The notes under the pieces were generated by a model. It was given only the letters and a program-made list of their open reading frames with translations, did not search any database and was not told the origin of the DNA. Below are positions 1 through 7,781 of a stretch of DNA of 64,000 bases, one piece after another. The position numbers and the translations under genes were made by a program. The stretch spans positions 1 to 64,000 of the forward strand of contig NZ_LOEP01000031.1 of assembly GCF_001482285.1 (NCBI RefSeq). The letters are read 5' to 3'. The stretch comes from Haloferax sp. Q22. GTDB lineage: Archaea; Halobacteriota; Halobacteria; Halobacteriales; Haloferacaceae. The number at the start of each line of letters is the position of its first letter. Position 1 is the stretch's first letter.

Positions 1-97
1 AAGGATCATCTTGCAGGGTCGCTGAGCTCATTCCACCTCAGCATTCACCCTGCTCTTTGGTGTGCTAATCGTTCTATGACACCCTCAGAAGGTGTGT

Positions 98-313
98 CTA
101 CCAGTAGAAGTAGCTCATAGCTTGAAGCAGCCACACTACACCTAGAAACCGATAGAGCAAGCGTTGAGTCCCGTCAGTATGGCTCCACGGCCGAGAGAAG
201 GGAAGAGATGACCAACATTTCTTATCGAAATTTACTGCCCAGATTGGAGTCAGTATCATAATCACTCCGAGGAGCAGGAGAACCGAATTGAGGACAAAGG
301 TGAGTTCTATCAT
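98..313 (-). CDS. small hypothetical membrane protein
   Basis: A 71-residue protein with two hydrophobic stretches (about residues 4-27 and 52-70) joined by a short polar loop containing Trp-Ser-His, so probably a two-pass membrane protein. It starts at ATG. Codons are AT-richer than in the window's core genes, and it sits beside a lipoprotein gene on the same strand in a low-GC stretch, which suggests accessory DNA. I recognise no family and propose no function. Confidence 0.5.
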   Translation of the reverse strand: MIELTFVLNSVLLLLGVIMILTPIWAVNFDKKCWSSLPFSRPWSHTDGTQRLLYRFLGVVWLLQAMSYFYW

Positions 314-372
314 TACTATCGAACGGAGGGTCTATTGAGTAACCCTTCAAGCAGATCCTCATCGGAACGCTA

Positions 373-834
373 CTAATTTCGGCAGTTTTCCCGTGCAGCA
401 GGTCGGAAGCCGATGGAGTCTGTATCAACCACAACGGTAACCTCGTAACAATCAAAGCCTTCAGTCCCACCTGCATACTCAAGAAAATCTCCCGTTGAAA
501 ATGATTCTTCGCCGACACCCTCTGCAGAAATCTCTATTTTGTACGATGTTTGTTCGCCTAACCAGTCTTCTTCGATAAGAACCTCTCCATATGAATTAGT
601 GGATTTACCATCAAGTGTGTGAGACTTCTCATAGATACTGTCCCCGTCTCGGCTGACAGTCACCAACGTTTCTGTTTCCTGGGTACGTTGGTTCCGTACG
701 TAGATGCTGTCAAGGCCTGGCGGTTTAGATTCAGTATCCTCACTGGTCATACCTAAGCACCCTCCGAAGGCCGAAATCCCGATTATTGCAAGTATCCGTC
801 GTCGTGAACTGGAAATCGGAGCAGATTCAGTCAT
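373..834 (-). CDS. Tat-exported lipoprotein, function unknown
   Basis: A 153-residue protein. The N-terminus has a twin-arginine signal (SSRRRILAIIG), a short hydrophobic core and a lipobox ending GGC at about residue 26, followed by a Thr/Ser/Glu-rich linker. This is the usual layout of Tat lipoproteins anchored outside the haloarchaeal membrane. The mature part looks like a small beta-rich domain with two late cysteines (FDCYEV and ENCRN) that could form a disulfide. AT-rich codon use matches its neighbour at 98-313 and contrasts with the core genes. No specific substrate or partner can be inferred. Confidence 0.7.
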   Translation of the reverse strand: MTESAPISSSRRRILAIIGISAFGGCLGMTSEDTESKPPGLDSIYVRNQRTQETETLVTVSRDGDSIYEKSHTLDGKSTNSYGEVLIEEDWLGEQTSYKIEISAEGVGEESFSTGDFLEYAGGTEGFDCYEVTVVVDTDSIGFRPAARENCRN

Positions 835-892
835 CTGAATAGATTCAATATTTTGAAACGAATAATAGTACTGGCAGACCTCCTAGTTGTGG

Positions 893-1069
893 TTATTCAC
901 TATATGGTGCAGGCTTATCGAGGCGGTCCCGAATTCGTTCACTACGTGCCTCATCCATCTCAGATTCTGCAACCTCAATGACTTCGGATTTCTTAGTTGA
1001 TAGTGGGCAATTCGTTGCTATGTTATCAAATGTCACTTCCTCACCACTGCTTTGTGTGGAGATCGCCAT
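893..1069 (-). CDS. small hypothetical ORF, possibly the 3' part of a decayed gene
   Basis: A 58-residue ORF starting MAISTQSSG and ending KPAPYSE, acidic and hydrophilic, with a helical middle (KKSEVIEVAESEMDEARSER). The reading frame stays open about 29 codons upstream of this ATG and there encodes a cysteine cluster (CIPRRGACDANCSEC) but no ATG or GTG. It could therefore be a truncated zinc-ribbon protein rather than an intact gene. Base composition is low-GC like the rest of 1-1240. No family recognised. Confidence 0.35.
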   Translation of the reverse strand: MAISTQSSGEEVTFDNIATNCPLSTKKSEVIEVAESEMDEARSERIRDRLDKPAPYSE

Positions 1070-1241
1070 AAGTCGGCTTCTTTCACACTCAGAGCAGTTA
1101 GCATCACACGCTCCGCGGCGCGGAATACAGCTCAGTCTCTTGCGTCCATGTTTGATTCATGCTCCGCTGGGATAGCAGAATTTCCACCGAGTCAGCACGG
1201 CCTCAACAAACCACCAGCAACAGAGCCGTCAGGTCAAACCC

Positions 1242-1847
1242 TCACTCCCACGGGTGGCCGTTCCGCGTCGACGGCCACAGCGGGTACCAGTAGCTCTCGT
1301 CGTCCTCTATCGTCAGTTCCCCGTCGAGGACGGATTCGAGTTTGAACTCCAGACTCTGATTCCGCGAGGAGGTGCCCTGCGGAGCGAAGGGGTAGTACGC
1401 CCCGCGGCGGAACGAGTAAATCCAGTAGGCGCGGTCGCCGTCGCGCTCGAAGCCGAACAGGGCGGCGAGCAGGCGCGACCCGTAGCCGCGCTCGATAAAC
1501 TCGTCGGCGGCGAAGTGGACGCTCGTCACGAGGTCCTCGGGGTCGTCGTCGGCGAGGACGACCCAGTTGTAGCCGTGGCCGTCGGTGTGGCGGCGGAACT
1601 CGGTTCCGGTCTCCTCGCCTCCGGCGGTGAGGATGTCCTCCACGGCGTCGACGGTGTCCGCGAAGTCGGTGCTATCGACGGAGGAGAAACACAGCGCCGC
1701 CTCGTCGGCCGAGTCGAACCGGAGGTCGGCCTCCATCGTGAGGTACGCCGTGCTCATCCCGAAGAGGTCCTCGGGGTCCGCTTTGGTGGTCGCGTCGGAC
1801 TCGGCGCTGATGCCGAGCATGGCGCGGAATGAATCGAACAGCCCCAT
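1242..1847 (-). CDS. pspAB: PspA-associated protein PspAB-like
   Basis: A 201-residue acidic soluble protein beginning MGLFDSFRAMLG, with the segment DPEDLFGMSTAYLTME near residue 26. I recognise this as the haloarchaeal PspAB type usually found next to htpX. It has no catalytic motif and no membrane segment, and ends in an aromatic-rich region (WYPLWPSTRNGHPWE). The gene starts 6 nt after htpX on the same strand, so the two are probably co-transcribed and may act together in membrane or protein-quality stress. The name rests on memory of the family and the htpX neighbour; function is inferred only. Confidence 0.7.
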   Translation of the reverse strand: MGLFDSFRAMLGISAESDATTKADPEDLFGMSTAYLTMEADLRFDSADEAALCFSSVDSTDFADTVDAVEDILTAGGEETGTEFRRHTDGHGYNWVVLADDDPEDLVTSVHFAADEFIERGYGSRLLAALFGFERDGDRAYWIYSFRRGAYYPFAPQGTSSRNQSLEFKLESVLDGELTIEDDESYWYPLWPSTRNGHPWE

Positions 1848-1853
1848 CGGTGC

Positions 1854-2735
1854 TTAGACGGTCTCCATCTCGCGCTCCATGTCGCGGAGGCGCTCGACGC
1901 GGTTTTCGGTCGAGGGGTGAGTGCTGAACAGACGGCCGATGAAGTCCGACTTGATGGGGATGATGAAGAACGCGTTCATCTCCGAGGTGTCGCGCATGTC
2001 GCGCTTCGGGACGTTGTCCATCCGGCCCGAAATCTTGAGGAGCGCGGACGCCAGCGCCGAGGGACGACCGGTGATGACGGCGGCCCCGCGGTCGGCGGCG
2101 TACTCGCGGTAGCGCGAGAGCGCCCGAATCAGCAGGTACGAGATTATCCAGACGAGGAGCGACGCGATGATGGCCACGATGACCGGCGCGTTCTGGCGGT
2201 TGTCGTCGCCGCCGAAGAACCAGCCCCAGCGGACGATGAGGAAGGCGATGCTGGAGAGGAACGACGCGATGGTCATGACCATCACGTCGCGGTTCTTCAC
2301 GTGCGCGAGCTCGTGGGCGATGACGCCCTCCAGTTCCTCGTCGTCGAGGGTGTCCATCAGGCCGGTCGTGACGCAGACGGCCGAACTCTTCTGGGAGCGA
2401 CCCGTGGCGAAGGCGTTCGGGACGCGCGTGTCGGCGATGGCGACCTTCGGCTTCGGGAGGTCCGCCTGCTGAGAGAGGCGACCGACCATCGCGTGGAGTT
2501 TCCGCGCCTGCGGGCCGTCGTCCTCGTCGACGACGGTCGCACCCATGCTGTACAGCGCGATTTTGTCGCTGAAGAAGAACTGCGCGAAGAGGAAGACGCC
2601 CATGAACCCGGCCATGACGGCGAGGCTCTGGAAGTAGGCGAACAACACCCCCGCGAAGACGATGTAGAGGGCGAACAGGAGGAACATCGTGAGCGCCATC
2701 CGCCCGCGAAGTCCCCAGTCCGGTTTCCAGTTCAT
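1854..2735 (-). CDS. htpX: Zinc metalloprotease HtpX
   Basis: A 293-residue integral membrane zinc protease of peptidase family M48 that degrades misfolded membrane proteins. Two N-terminal membrane helices (about residues 14-60) precede the zinc site HELAH at about residue 138. Two more hydrophobic segments follow (about 155-205), and the third zinc ligand is probably the Glu in RYREYAADRGA at about 214. Length is normal for the family. It heads a two-gene unit with pspAB, and a TATA box about 26 nt upstream of the ATG implies a leaderless transcript. Confidence 0.95.
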   Translation of the reverse strand: MNWKPDWGLRGRMALTMFLLFALYIVFAGVLFAYFQSLAVMAGFMGVFLFAQFFFSDKIALYSMGATVVDEDDGPQARKLHAMVGRLSQQADLPKPKVAIADTRVPNAFATGRSQKSSAVCVTTGLMDTLDDEELEGVIAHELAHVKNRDVMVMTIASFLSSIAFLIVRWGWFFGGDDNRQNAPVIVAIIASLLVWIISYLLIRALSRYREYAADRGAAVITGRPSALASALLKISGRMDNVPKRDMRDTSEMNAFFIIPIKSDFIGRLFSTHPSTENRVERLRDMEREMETV

Positions 2736-2756
2736 ACCACGTGATTAGTAATCCGG

Positions 2757-2764
2757 CTAATAAA
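2757..2764 (-). promoter_or_regulatory. TATA box of htpX-pspAB
   Basis: Minus-strand TTTATTAG centred about 26 nt upstream of the htpX ATG. This is the spacing expected for a haloarchaeal leaderless transcript. Confidence 0.6.
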
Positions 2765-2859
2765 CGCTGTTGGAGTGCGAAGGCGTCGCACGCTGGCGCC
2801 CGAAGCGTGGAGAATGGGGATACACCGTTTTGCCGCGGGAGCACGTAGTTCCGGGTGAC

Positions 2860-3498
2860 ATGTTCGCCGATAGGGAAGACGCGGGCCGCCGGCTGGCGGA
2901 CCTGCTCGACGAGCGAGAAGAGACGGCGGACCTCGTGTTGGCCATCCCGCGAGGCGGACTCCCCGTCGGCAGGGAGGTCGCGGACCGCCTCAGAGCGCCG
3001 CTCGACGTGGTGGTCGCGTCCAAGGTCGGCGCACCCGACAACCCCGAACTCGCCGTGGGGGCAGTCGCGGGCGACGGGAGTGCGTGGTGGAACGACGACC
3101 TGCTCTCGTATCTCGACGTTGGCGACGACTACCTCGACCGCGAGCGCGAGCGCGAGGCCGAGGCGGCGAGAGAGAAGGTGTCGCTGTACCGCGGCGGCGA
3201 CCCGCTTCCCGACGTGGCCGGAAAGCGCGTGGTCGTCGTCGACGACGGCGTCGCCACGGGCGCGACCGCCCGAGCGTGCCTGCGGCAAGTCGTCGCCGGC
3301 GACGCGGAGCGCGTCGTTCTCGCGGTCCCGGTCGGCCCGCCGCACACTCTCTCGGACCTCGAAGCCGAGTGCGACGCGGTCGTCGCGGTCGAGTCGCCGG
3401 AGGCGTTCGGGGCCGTCGGCGCGTTCTACCGCGACTTCGTGCAGGTGTCAGCCGAGGAGGCCGCGTCGTACCTCCGCGACGGGGCGGACGGAGACTGA
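2860..3498 (+). CDS. Phosphoribosyltransferase domain protein
   Basis: A type I phosphoribosyltransferase-fold protein of about 212 residues. The PRPP-binding loop is clear (VVVVDDGVATGATARA, about residues 126-141), and an early AIPRGGLPVGREVA segment is typical of the family. The longer open frame from 2770 is rejected because MFADREDAGRRLADLL is the natural N-terminus of these proteins. The charged stretch DREREREAEAAREK is also typical. It stands alone between htpX (divergent) and an NMD3-like gene. The substrate base is unknown; stand-alone haloarchaeal members of this type are uncharacterised. Confidence 0.85.
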   Translation: MFADREDAGRRLADLLDEREETADLVLAIPRGGLPVGREVADRLRAPLDVVVASKVGAPDNPELAVGAVAGDGSAWWNDDLLSYLDVGDDYLDREREREAEAAREKVSLYRGGDPLPDVAGKRVVVVDDGVATGATARACLRQVVAGDAERVVLAVPVGPPHTLSDLEAECDAVVAVESPEAFGAVGAFYRDFVQVSAEEAASYLRDGADGD

Positions 3499-3596
3499 GA
3501 CGGCTCACGGCTGCCGAGGCACATATCGACGACAGCCGGCGTTCACCGGCGAGCCGTGACGCCGAACTTAAGCGGTCGAACGGACTAGAGCCGTCA

Positions 3597-4727
3597 ATGA
3601 GCGAATCCCGCGACTTCTGCCCTCGGTGCGGCGACCCGGTTCCGGAGCGACCGGAACCGCTCCCCGGGATGCCGCGCGAGCGCGACGCCGTGCTCTGCGA
3701 CTCGTGTTACTTCGAGGACTTCGACCTCGTGGACGCACCTGACGAGGTGCAGGTCCGCGTCTGCGCGCAGTGCGGCGCGATTCACCGGGGGAACCGGTGG
3801 GTCGACGTCGGCGCGCGCGACTACACCGACATCGCCATCGAGGAGGTATCGAACTCCCTCGGCGTCCACCTCAACGCCGAGGAGGTCCGCTGGGGCGTCG
3901 AACCCGAGCAGATAGACGAGAACAACATCCGGATGCACTGCCACTTCTCGGGCGTCGTCCGCGGCACGCCGCTGGAGGAGTCCGTCGTCGTCCCGGTGAG
4001 CATCGCCCGCGAGACCTGCCAGCGCTGCGGCCGCATCGCAGGCGGCTACTTCGCCAGCCTCGTGCAGGTCCGCGCCGACGACCGGACGCCGACGACGGAC
4101 GAGGCCGAGACGGCCATCGAGATCGCCGAGTCCTACATCGCGGAACGCGAGGAGAAAGGCGACCGCGACGCGTTCATCTCGAGTATCAAGCGGACACCCA
4201 ACGGCCCGAACATCAAGATTTCGACCAACAAGATGGGAAGCGGTGTCGCAAAGCAGATTCGCGAACGCTTCGGCGGTACCATCGAGGAACACCCGACGCT
4301 CGTCACGGAGGACGGCGACGGCAACGAGGTCTACCGCGTCACGTTCGTCGCCCGCCTGCCGCGGTTTACCGCCGGCGACGTCATCGACCCCGAAGACGGC
4401 GACGGGCCGGTCCTCGTGCGGAGCAACCGCGGTCGGCTCAAGGGGACGCGTCTCACCTCGGGCGACTCCTACGAGTCGGAGTTCGAGGAGGGCGAGCGGC
4501 CCGAAGCCGAGGACCTTGGCTCCGTCGAGGACGCGGCGGAGACCACCGTCGTCACCGTCGAGGACGAACACGCCGTGCAGGTGCTCGACCCCGAGACGTA
4601 CGAGGCGAAGACCATCCCGCGGCCGGACTATTTCGACCCCGACGCCACAATGGTGCCGGTCCTCAAGAGCCAGTCGGGACTACACATCCTCCCGGACGAG
4701 GTCGTCGAAGACGAGGACGAGGAGTAA
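3597..4727 (+). CDS. NMD3-related zinc protein (60S/50S export-adaptor family)
   Basis: A 376-residue protein whose N-terminal half carries paired zinc knuckles: CPRCG at residue 8, CDSC near 39, CAQCG near 56 and CQRCGR near 142. This matches the NMD3 family, which in eukaryotes binds the large ribosomal subunit. The archaeal role is probably a ribosome-associated or assembly function, by family inference. An OB-like C-terminal half with a Glu/Asp-rich end follows. The start ATG at 3597 is chosen over the long upstream extension because the zinc region begins immediately, and an ACTTAAG TATA-like box lies about 29 nt upstream. Confidence 0.8.
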   Translation: MSESRDFCPRCGDPVPERPEPLPGMPRERDAVLCDSCYFEDFDLVDAPDEVQVRVCAQCGAIHRGNRWVDVGARDYTDIAIEEVSNSLGVHLNAEEVRWGVEPEQIDENNIRMHCHFSGVVRGTPLEESVVVPVSIARETCQRCGRIAGGYFASLVQVRADDRTPTTDEAETAIEIAESYIAEREEKGDRDAFISSIKRTPNGPNIKISTNKMGSGVAKQIRERFGGTIEEHPTLVTEDGDGNEVYRVTFVARLPRFTAGDVIDPEDGDGPVLVRSNRGRLKGTRLTSGDSYESEFEEGERPEAEDLGSVEDAAETTVVTVEDEHAVQVLDPETYEAKTIPRPDYFDPDATMVPVLKSQSGLHILPDEVVEDEDEE

Positions 4728-4859
4728 GCAGACCGCAGCGAGGAGAGACGGAACGCGGTGGCGACGGCGTTTGCGCTTTTACGAATCGTGAGTCGACCGA
4801 CAACTGAACAGGAAAAGCGGCCGCTCAGGAACGAGAGATAATCGAACGACGGAGCAGAA

Positions 4860-5054
4860 TCAGTCGGCGCTGGCCGGCCGGTCCGTCGAGAGGGACGCGG
4901 CCGGAGCGTCGTCTTCGTGCACGGGCACACCGTGGCGCTGGAGGGCGAGGAGCAGGTCGTCCTCGGAGTAGCCGGAGCGAGCGGCCGCCTGCGAGAGTGT
5001 GAGTGTCCCACTACGATACAGTGTCATCGCCGTGGCGAGTGCGTTGGTGTGCAT
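4860..5054 (-). CDS. small helix-turn-helix protein
   Basis: A 64-residue protein beginning MHTNALATAMTLYRSG, with a predicted HTH (LTLSQAAARSGYSEDDLLLALQRHGV). This looks like a small DNA-binding domain family common in haloarchaea. The shorter start is preferred over the ATG at 5081 because GGTGGAG, a good Shine-Dalgarno match, sits 8 nt before it and a TTAAC TATA-like element lies about 35 nt upstream. The gene is monocistronic. Targets are unknown. Confidence 0.7.
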   Translation of the reverse strand: MHTNALATAMTLYRSGTLTLSQAAARSGYSEDDLLLALQRHGVPVHEDDAPAASLSTDRPASAD

Positions 5055-5372
5055 GGCCGATACTCCACCATTCAGGGGCATTGGTGTTAACTATTTCGTG
5101 AGAAAGCGTGTCAAAGACGAAGTTAGGAGAGATATAGCTTTACAAACGATATCCTATTTTCGCATCTAGTTTGCCAAACAGACAAGCGCATTAACAATCA
5201 TTGAGGAAATGTGTCGGAGGCGGCGACTCTCTTGGACACTATGGCGATTTTTGCCGCTCGAACGGGACGAGATGGCATGACACCGTGATGGCGGGCGCAT
5301 CCGCCGAGCGTCGGTTATCACTCGTGCGAACCGGTGCAGAAGCGTTAATTACCGGCCGTCCAACGCACGGCC
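5055..5372. other. intergenic region, promoter of the 28-aa microprotein
   Basis: No convincing gene. An AT-rich patch (about 5080-5200) contains the promoter of the leftward HTH gene. At the right end TTAATTA (5345-5351) lies about 25 nt before the ATG at 5373, a leaderless-type promoter for the microprotein. Confidence 0.5.
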
Positions 5373-5459
5373 ATGGACCGACAGCAGGTTATCGCGCTGA
5401 CGCTCGTCGCGCTCATGATTGGGTCGGCGCTGCTCTCTGGGGCCAGCCTCTTCCTGTAA
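5373..5459 (+). CDS. 28-residue single-pass membrane microprotein
   Basis: Encodes 28 residues starting MDRQQVIALTLVALM, then a Gly/Ser/Ala-rich hydrophobic helix ending SLFL. It is one charged head plus one membrane span. A TATA box (TTAATTA) at the leaderless distance supports expression. Its stop codon directly abuts the stop of the convergent helicase gene (5459/5460). It is too short for usual ORF cut-offs, and I believe similar MDRQQVIA peptides occur in other haloarchaea (from memory). Function unknown. Confidence 0.55.
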   Translation: MDRQQVIALTLVALMIGSALLSGASLFL

Positions 5460-7379
5460 TCACTCGCCCCACACGTCGGAAAGCGGGTGGTTGCTCCGGC
5501 CGCTGTCGTCGGAGCCGCCGGACGAGCCGCCGCTACCGCGACCGCCGGAACTACCGGCTGACGTGCCACCGGAGCCACCAGAACCACCGGCACGGGTCCC
5601 CGAAGAACCCGAACCGCGAGTCGAATCGCGCCGCGAGCCAGAACCCGCACCCGACGCTCCGGACGACCGGGTCGTCGAGCCGCCAAGGTTCGCGGTCCCG
5701 CCGGTCGGGTTGCCCGCGTTGCCCCCGCGGCCGCCCGCCGCGACGGGGTCGAACTCGGGGAGGTCGGGTTTCGTCATCCGGTCGACCTGTGCCGCGAACC
5801 AGTCGGGCATGTCGGTCCGCGTCTTGTCGAACAGTTGGAGCAGACTGCTGTCGGCGACGTAGGTGTCGCCGTAGTCGTCGGGCGCGCGCACGACACGACC
5901 ACACGCCTGAATCACGGTTCGGAGGGCGGCACGGCGGTACCACGCCCACTGGCCGTCTTCGAGGCGGCGGGCGACTCTGGAGTCGTTCGTGTTGAGATAC
6001 GGCGCTTTACAGAGCACCTGCCAGCGACAGAGGTCGCCTTTCAGGTCCAGCGCCTCCTCCATCTTCACGGAGAGGAACACCTCCGGGCGGTCGGTCGCCT
6101 TCCACGTCTCCAGTTCCACGTTTCGGTCGTCGCGGTCGTGGCCGCGGACGCGGTTGCCGAGGCCCATCTCGGCGAGTCGGCGGCGAAGCTCCGCCTGAAT
6201 CGCGTAGGAGTGGCAGTGAATCAGCCCCTTCTCGTCGGGGTGTTTCGCCATCAGGCGAACGACGAGGCGGGCGATTTTGGGGAGTGTCTCGTCGCGGTGT
6301 TCGTAGGTCATCTTCCCCTGCGTCACGTCGTACAGCGGCCGGTTCTCGACGGGGAACGTATGTTCCACGTCCACGAGCGCGACCTTCGAGGGGTCGAGGC
6401 CGACCGACCGGCAGAACGCCGCCTTGTTGAGGATTGTCGCCGACAGGAGCGCGAACTTGTTCCCGCGGTCCCAGACGGTGTGTTTGAGGTACTTCGCGGG
6501 GTCGAGCGGCTTGATAGCGATGGGCGACCCCTCGCCGTCGTGCTGGTCGACGACCCACGTCGTCGGGCTCTGGGGGTCGCGGTAGTCCTCGACGAACCAC
6601 TGCAGCTCGCCGATGAGTTCCTGCAGGCGGTCGCGGCGGGCGGCCTCCTCGGGCGTCAGGTCGGACTTCGTGAGCAACTCGTCTTTCTCGCGCTTGCAGA
6701 CGCCGGCGAGCGTCTCCGCGAAGCGCGAGGCGCGCTCGACGGGGTCGCCCGCGGCCGTCACGTCGGGGACGCCGATGTCATCCCACACCGGCACGGTCCG
6801 GGGCTTCAGGTCGATAGTCGCGTACATCTCGGCCCACTCGGCCAGCCCGTGGGCCTCGTCGACGACGACCACGTCGCGCTTTCGGAACACGTCGGAGCCG
6901 GCGGTCTGCATGAAGTACGCGAGCGTCATCGCCGCGATTTGACGGTTCGAGGCGATGGCGCGGTCGGAGAAGTACGGACAGCGGTGCCGGACCGAGCAGT
7001 CGAAGCCGCGCTTCCGGGCGCAGGGTGCGCGGTCGACCGGGGTGTCCTCCTCGCCGCGGATGATGCAGTTGTAGTTGGACTTACCGCGGATTATCTTGAG
7101 GTCCGAAAGCAGGTCGTCCTCAGCCACGTCGTCGAGTTGCGAGACCTGTGGGGTCGTGTAATAGGCGTCGGTCGCCTGCGCGGGCGAGGTTTCGTCCACG
7201 GTCGCCGCTGACCCCGCGATGGCGCGGGCGAGAAGCGACTTACCGCTCCCGGTCGGCGCGCGGACCAAGACCACGTCGTTGCCGTCGGCGAAGGCGTCGC
7301 GGATATCGCGCAGGGCCTGCTCCTGCGCGCCGCGGAAACTGGGGGCCGGAAACGAGTCGATGATGCGCGACGGGTCCAC
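5460..7379 (-). CDS. Rad3/DinG/XPD-family ATP-dependent DNA helicase
   Basis: A 639-residue superfamily 2 helicase. Motif I is APTGSGKS (about residues 40-47) and the DEAH box is VVVVDEAHGL (about 172-181). Four cysteines between about 104 and 140 (NYNC, APC, FDC, HRC) form the probable iron-sulfur cluster site of XPD/DinG helicases. The C-terminal helicase half ends near QACGRVVRAPDDYG. The last roughly 85 residues are a Gly/Ser/Thr low-complexity linker finishing with the non-repetitive HPLSDVWGE. Probable role: 5'-3' unwinding in DNA repair. It is convergent with the 28-aa microprotein. Confidence 0.9.
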   Translation of the reverse strand: MDPSRIIDSFPAPSFRGAQEQALRDIRDAFADGNDVVLVRAPTGSGKSLLARAIAGSAATVDETSPAQATDAYYTTPQVSQLDDVAEDDLLSDLKIIRGKSNYNCIIRGEEDTPVDRAPCARKRGFDCSVRHRCPYFSDRAIASNRQIAAMTLAYFMQTAGSDVFRKRDVVVVDEAHGLAEWAEMYATIDLKPRTVPVWDDIGVPDVTAAGDPVERASRFAETLAGVCKREKDELLTKSDLTPEEAARRDRLQELIGELQWFVEDYRDPQSPTTWVVDQHDGEGSPIAIKPLDPAKYLKHTVWDRGNKFALLSATILNKAAFCRSVGLDPSKVALVDVEHTFPVENRPLYDVTQGKMTYEHRDETLPKIARLVVRLMAKHPDEKGLIHCHSYAIQAELRRRLAEMGLGNRVRGHDRDDRNVELETWKATDRPEVFLSVKMEEALDLKGDLCRWQVLCKAPYLNTNDSRVARRLEDGQWAWYRRAALRTVIQACGRVVRAPDDYGDTYVADSSLLQLFDKTRTDMPDWFAAQVDRMTKPDLPEFDPVAAGGRGGNAGNPTGGTANLGGSTTRSSGASGAGSGSRRDSTRGSGSSGTRAGGSGGSGGTSAGSSGGRGSGGSSGGSDDSGRSNHPLSDVWGE

Positions 7380-7460
7380 GGTCGATGGAGTCCTCGGACG
7401 GGCCTAAATCCACCGCTCCGGGGTGCGGTCGCGGCATCATCGAACGCGAGAAAACCGAGT

Positions 7461-7664
7461 CTAAAGCGCCGCCACGTCCTCAGCGGTCGGTTCGCGGTCG
7501 CCCGGCAGTCGCTCCATGCAGTCGAAACAAAGGAAGTGCTCGGAACCGTCGACGAGTTCCAACGTCATCCCGCCGGACGAGGAGGTGGGGAAGTTCCAGA
7601 GGTCGCCGATGCCGCCGGCGATGCGGACGCCCTTCCCGCAGGCGTCGCACGGTTCGGAGGTCAT
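7461..7664 (-). CDS. small zinc-binding protein (two CxxC pairs)
   Basis: A 67-residue protein with CDACG at residue 6 and CFDC near 49, which together could bind one zinc ion, plus a Ser/Gly-rich loop between them. The ATG at 7664 is chosen because the first CxxC lies right behind it; the much longer open frame upstream is the antisense shadow of the YkgJ gene. It lies 82 nt upstream (in + coordinates) of the helicase start on the same strand, so both may share leftward transcription. Function unknown. Confidence 0.75.
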   Translation of the reverse strand: MTSEPCDACGKGVRIAGGIGDLWNFPTSSSGGMTLELVDGSEHFLCFDCMERLPGDREPTAEDVAAL

Positions 7665-7781
7665 ATGAGAACTGAGGACCTGAGGCGACAAAAGCGCCCC
7701 GCCGCGTTGTCGGAGCCGTAATCGGCCGGCGTCGCCGACCCGCCGGGAGACTCTTGTCGGCTGGCGTATAACTTTCGTGGC

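Noticed and set aside
1254..1832. long + strand ORF opposite pspAB
   Set aside because: Its codons are the antisense image of pspAB; composition is basic/valine-rich and no motif is present.
3084..3596. N-terminal extension of the NMD3-like ORF
   Set aside because: It overlaps the phosphoribosyltransferase gene in another frame and is Arg-rich; the natural start is 3597.
5835..7211. 458-codon + strand ORF opposite the helicase
   Set aside because: Antisense shadow of a gene with clear helicase motifs; typical of high-GC DNA.
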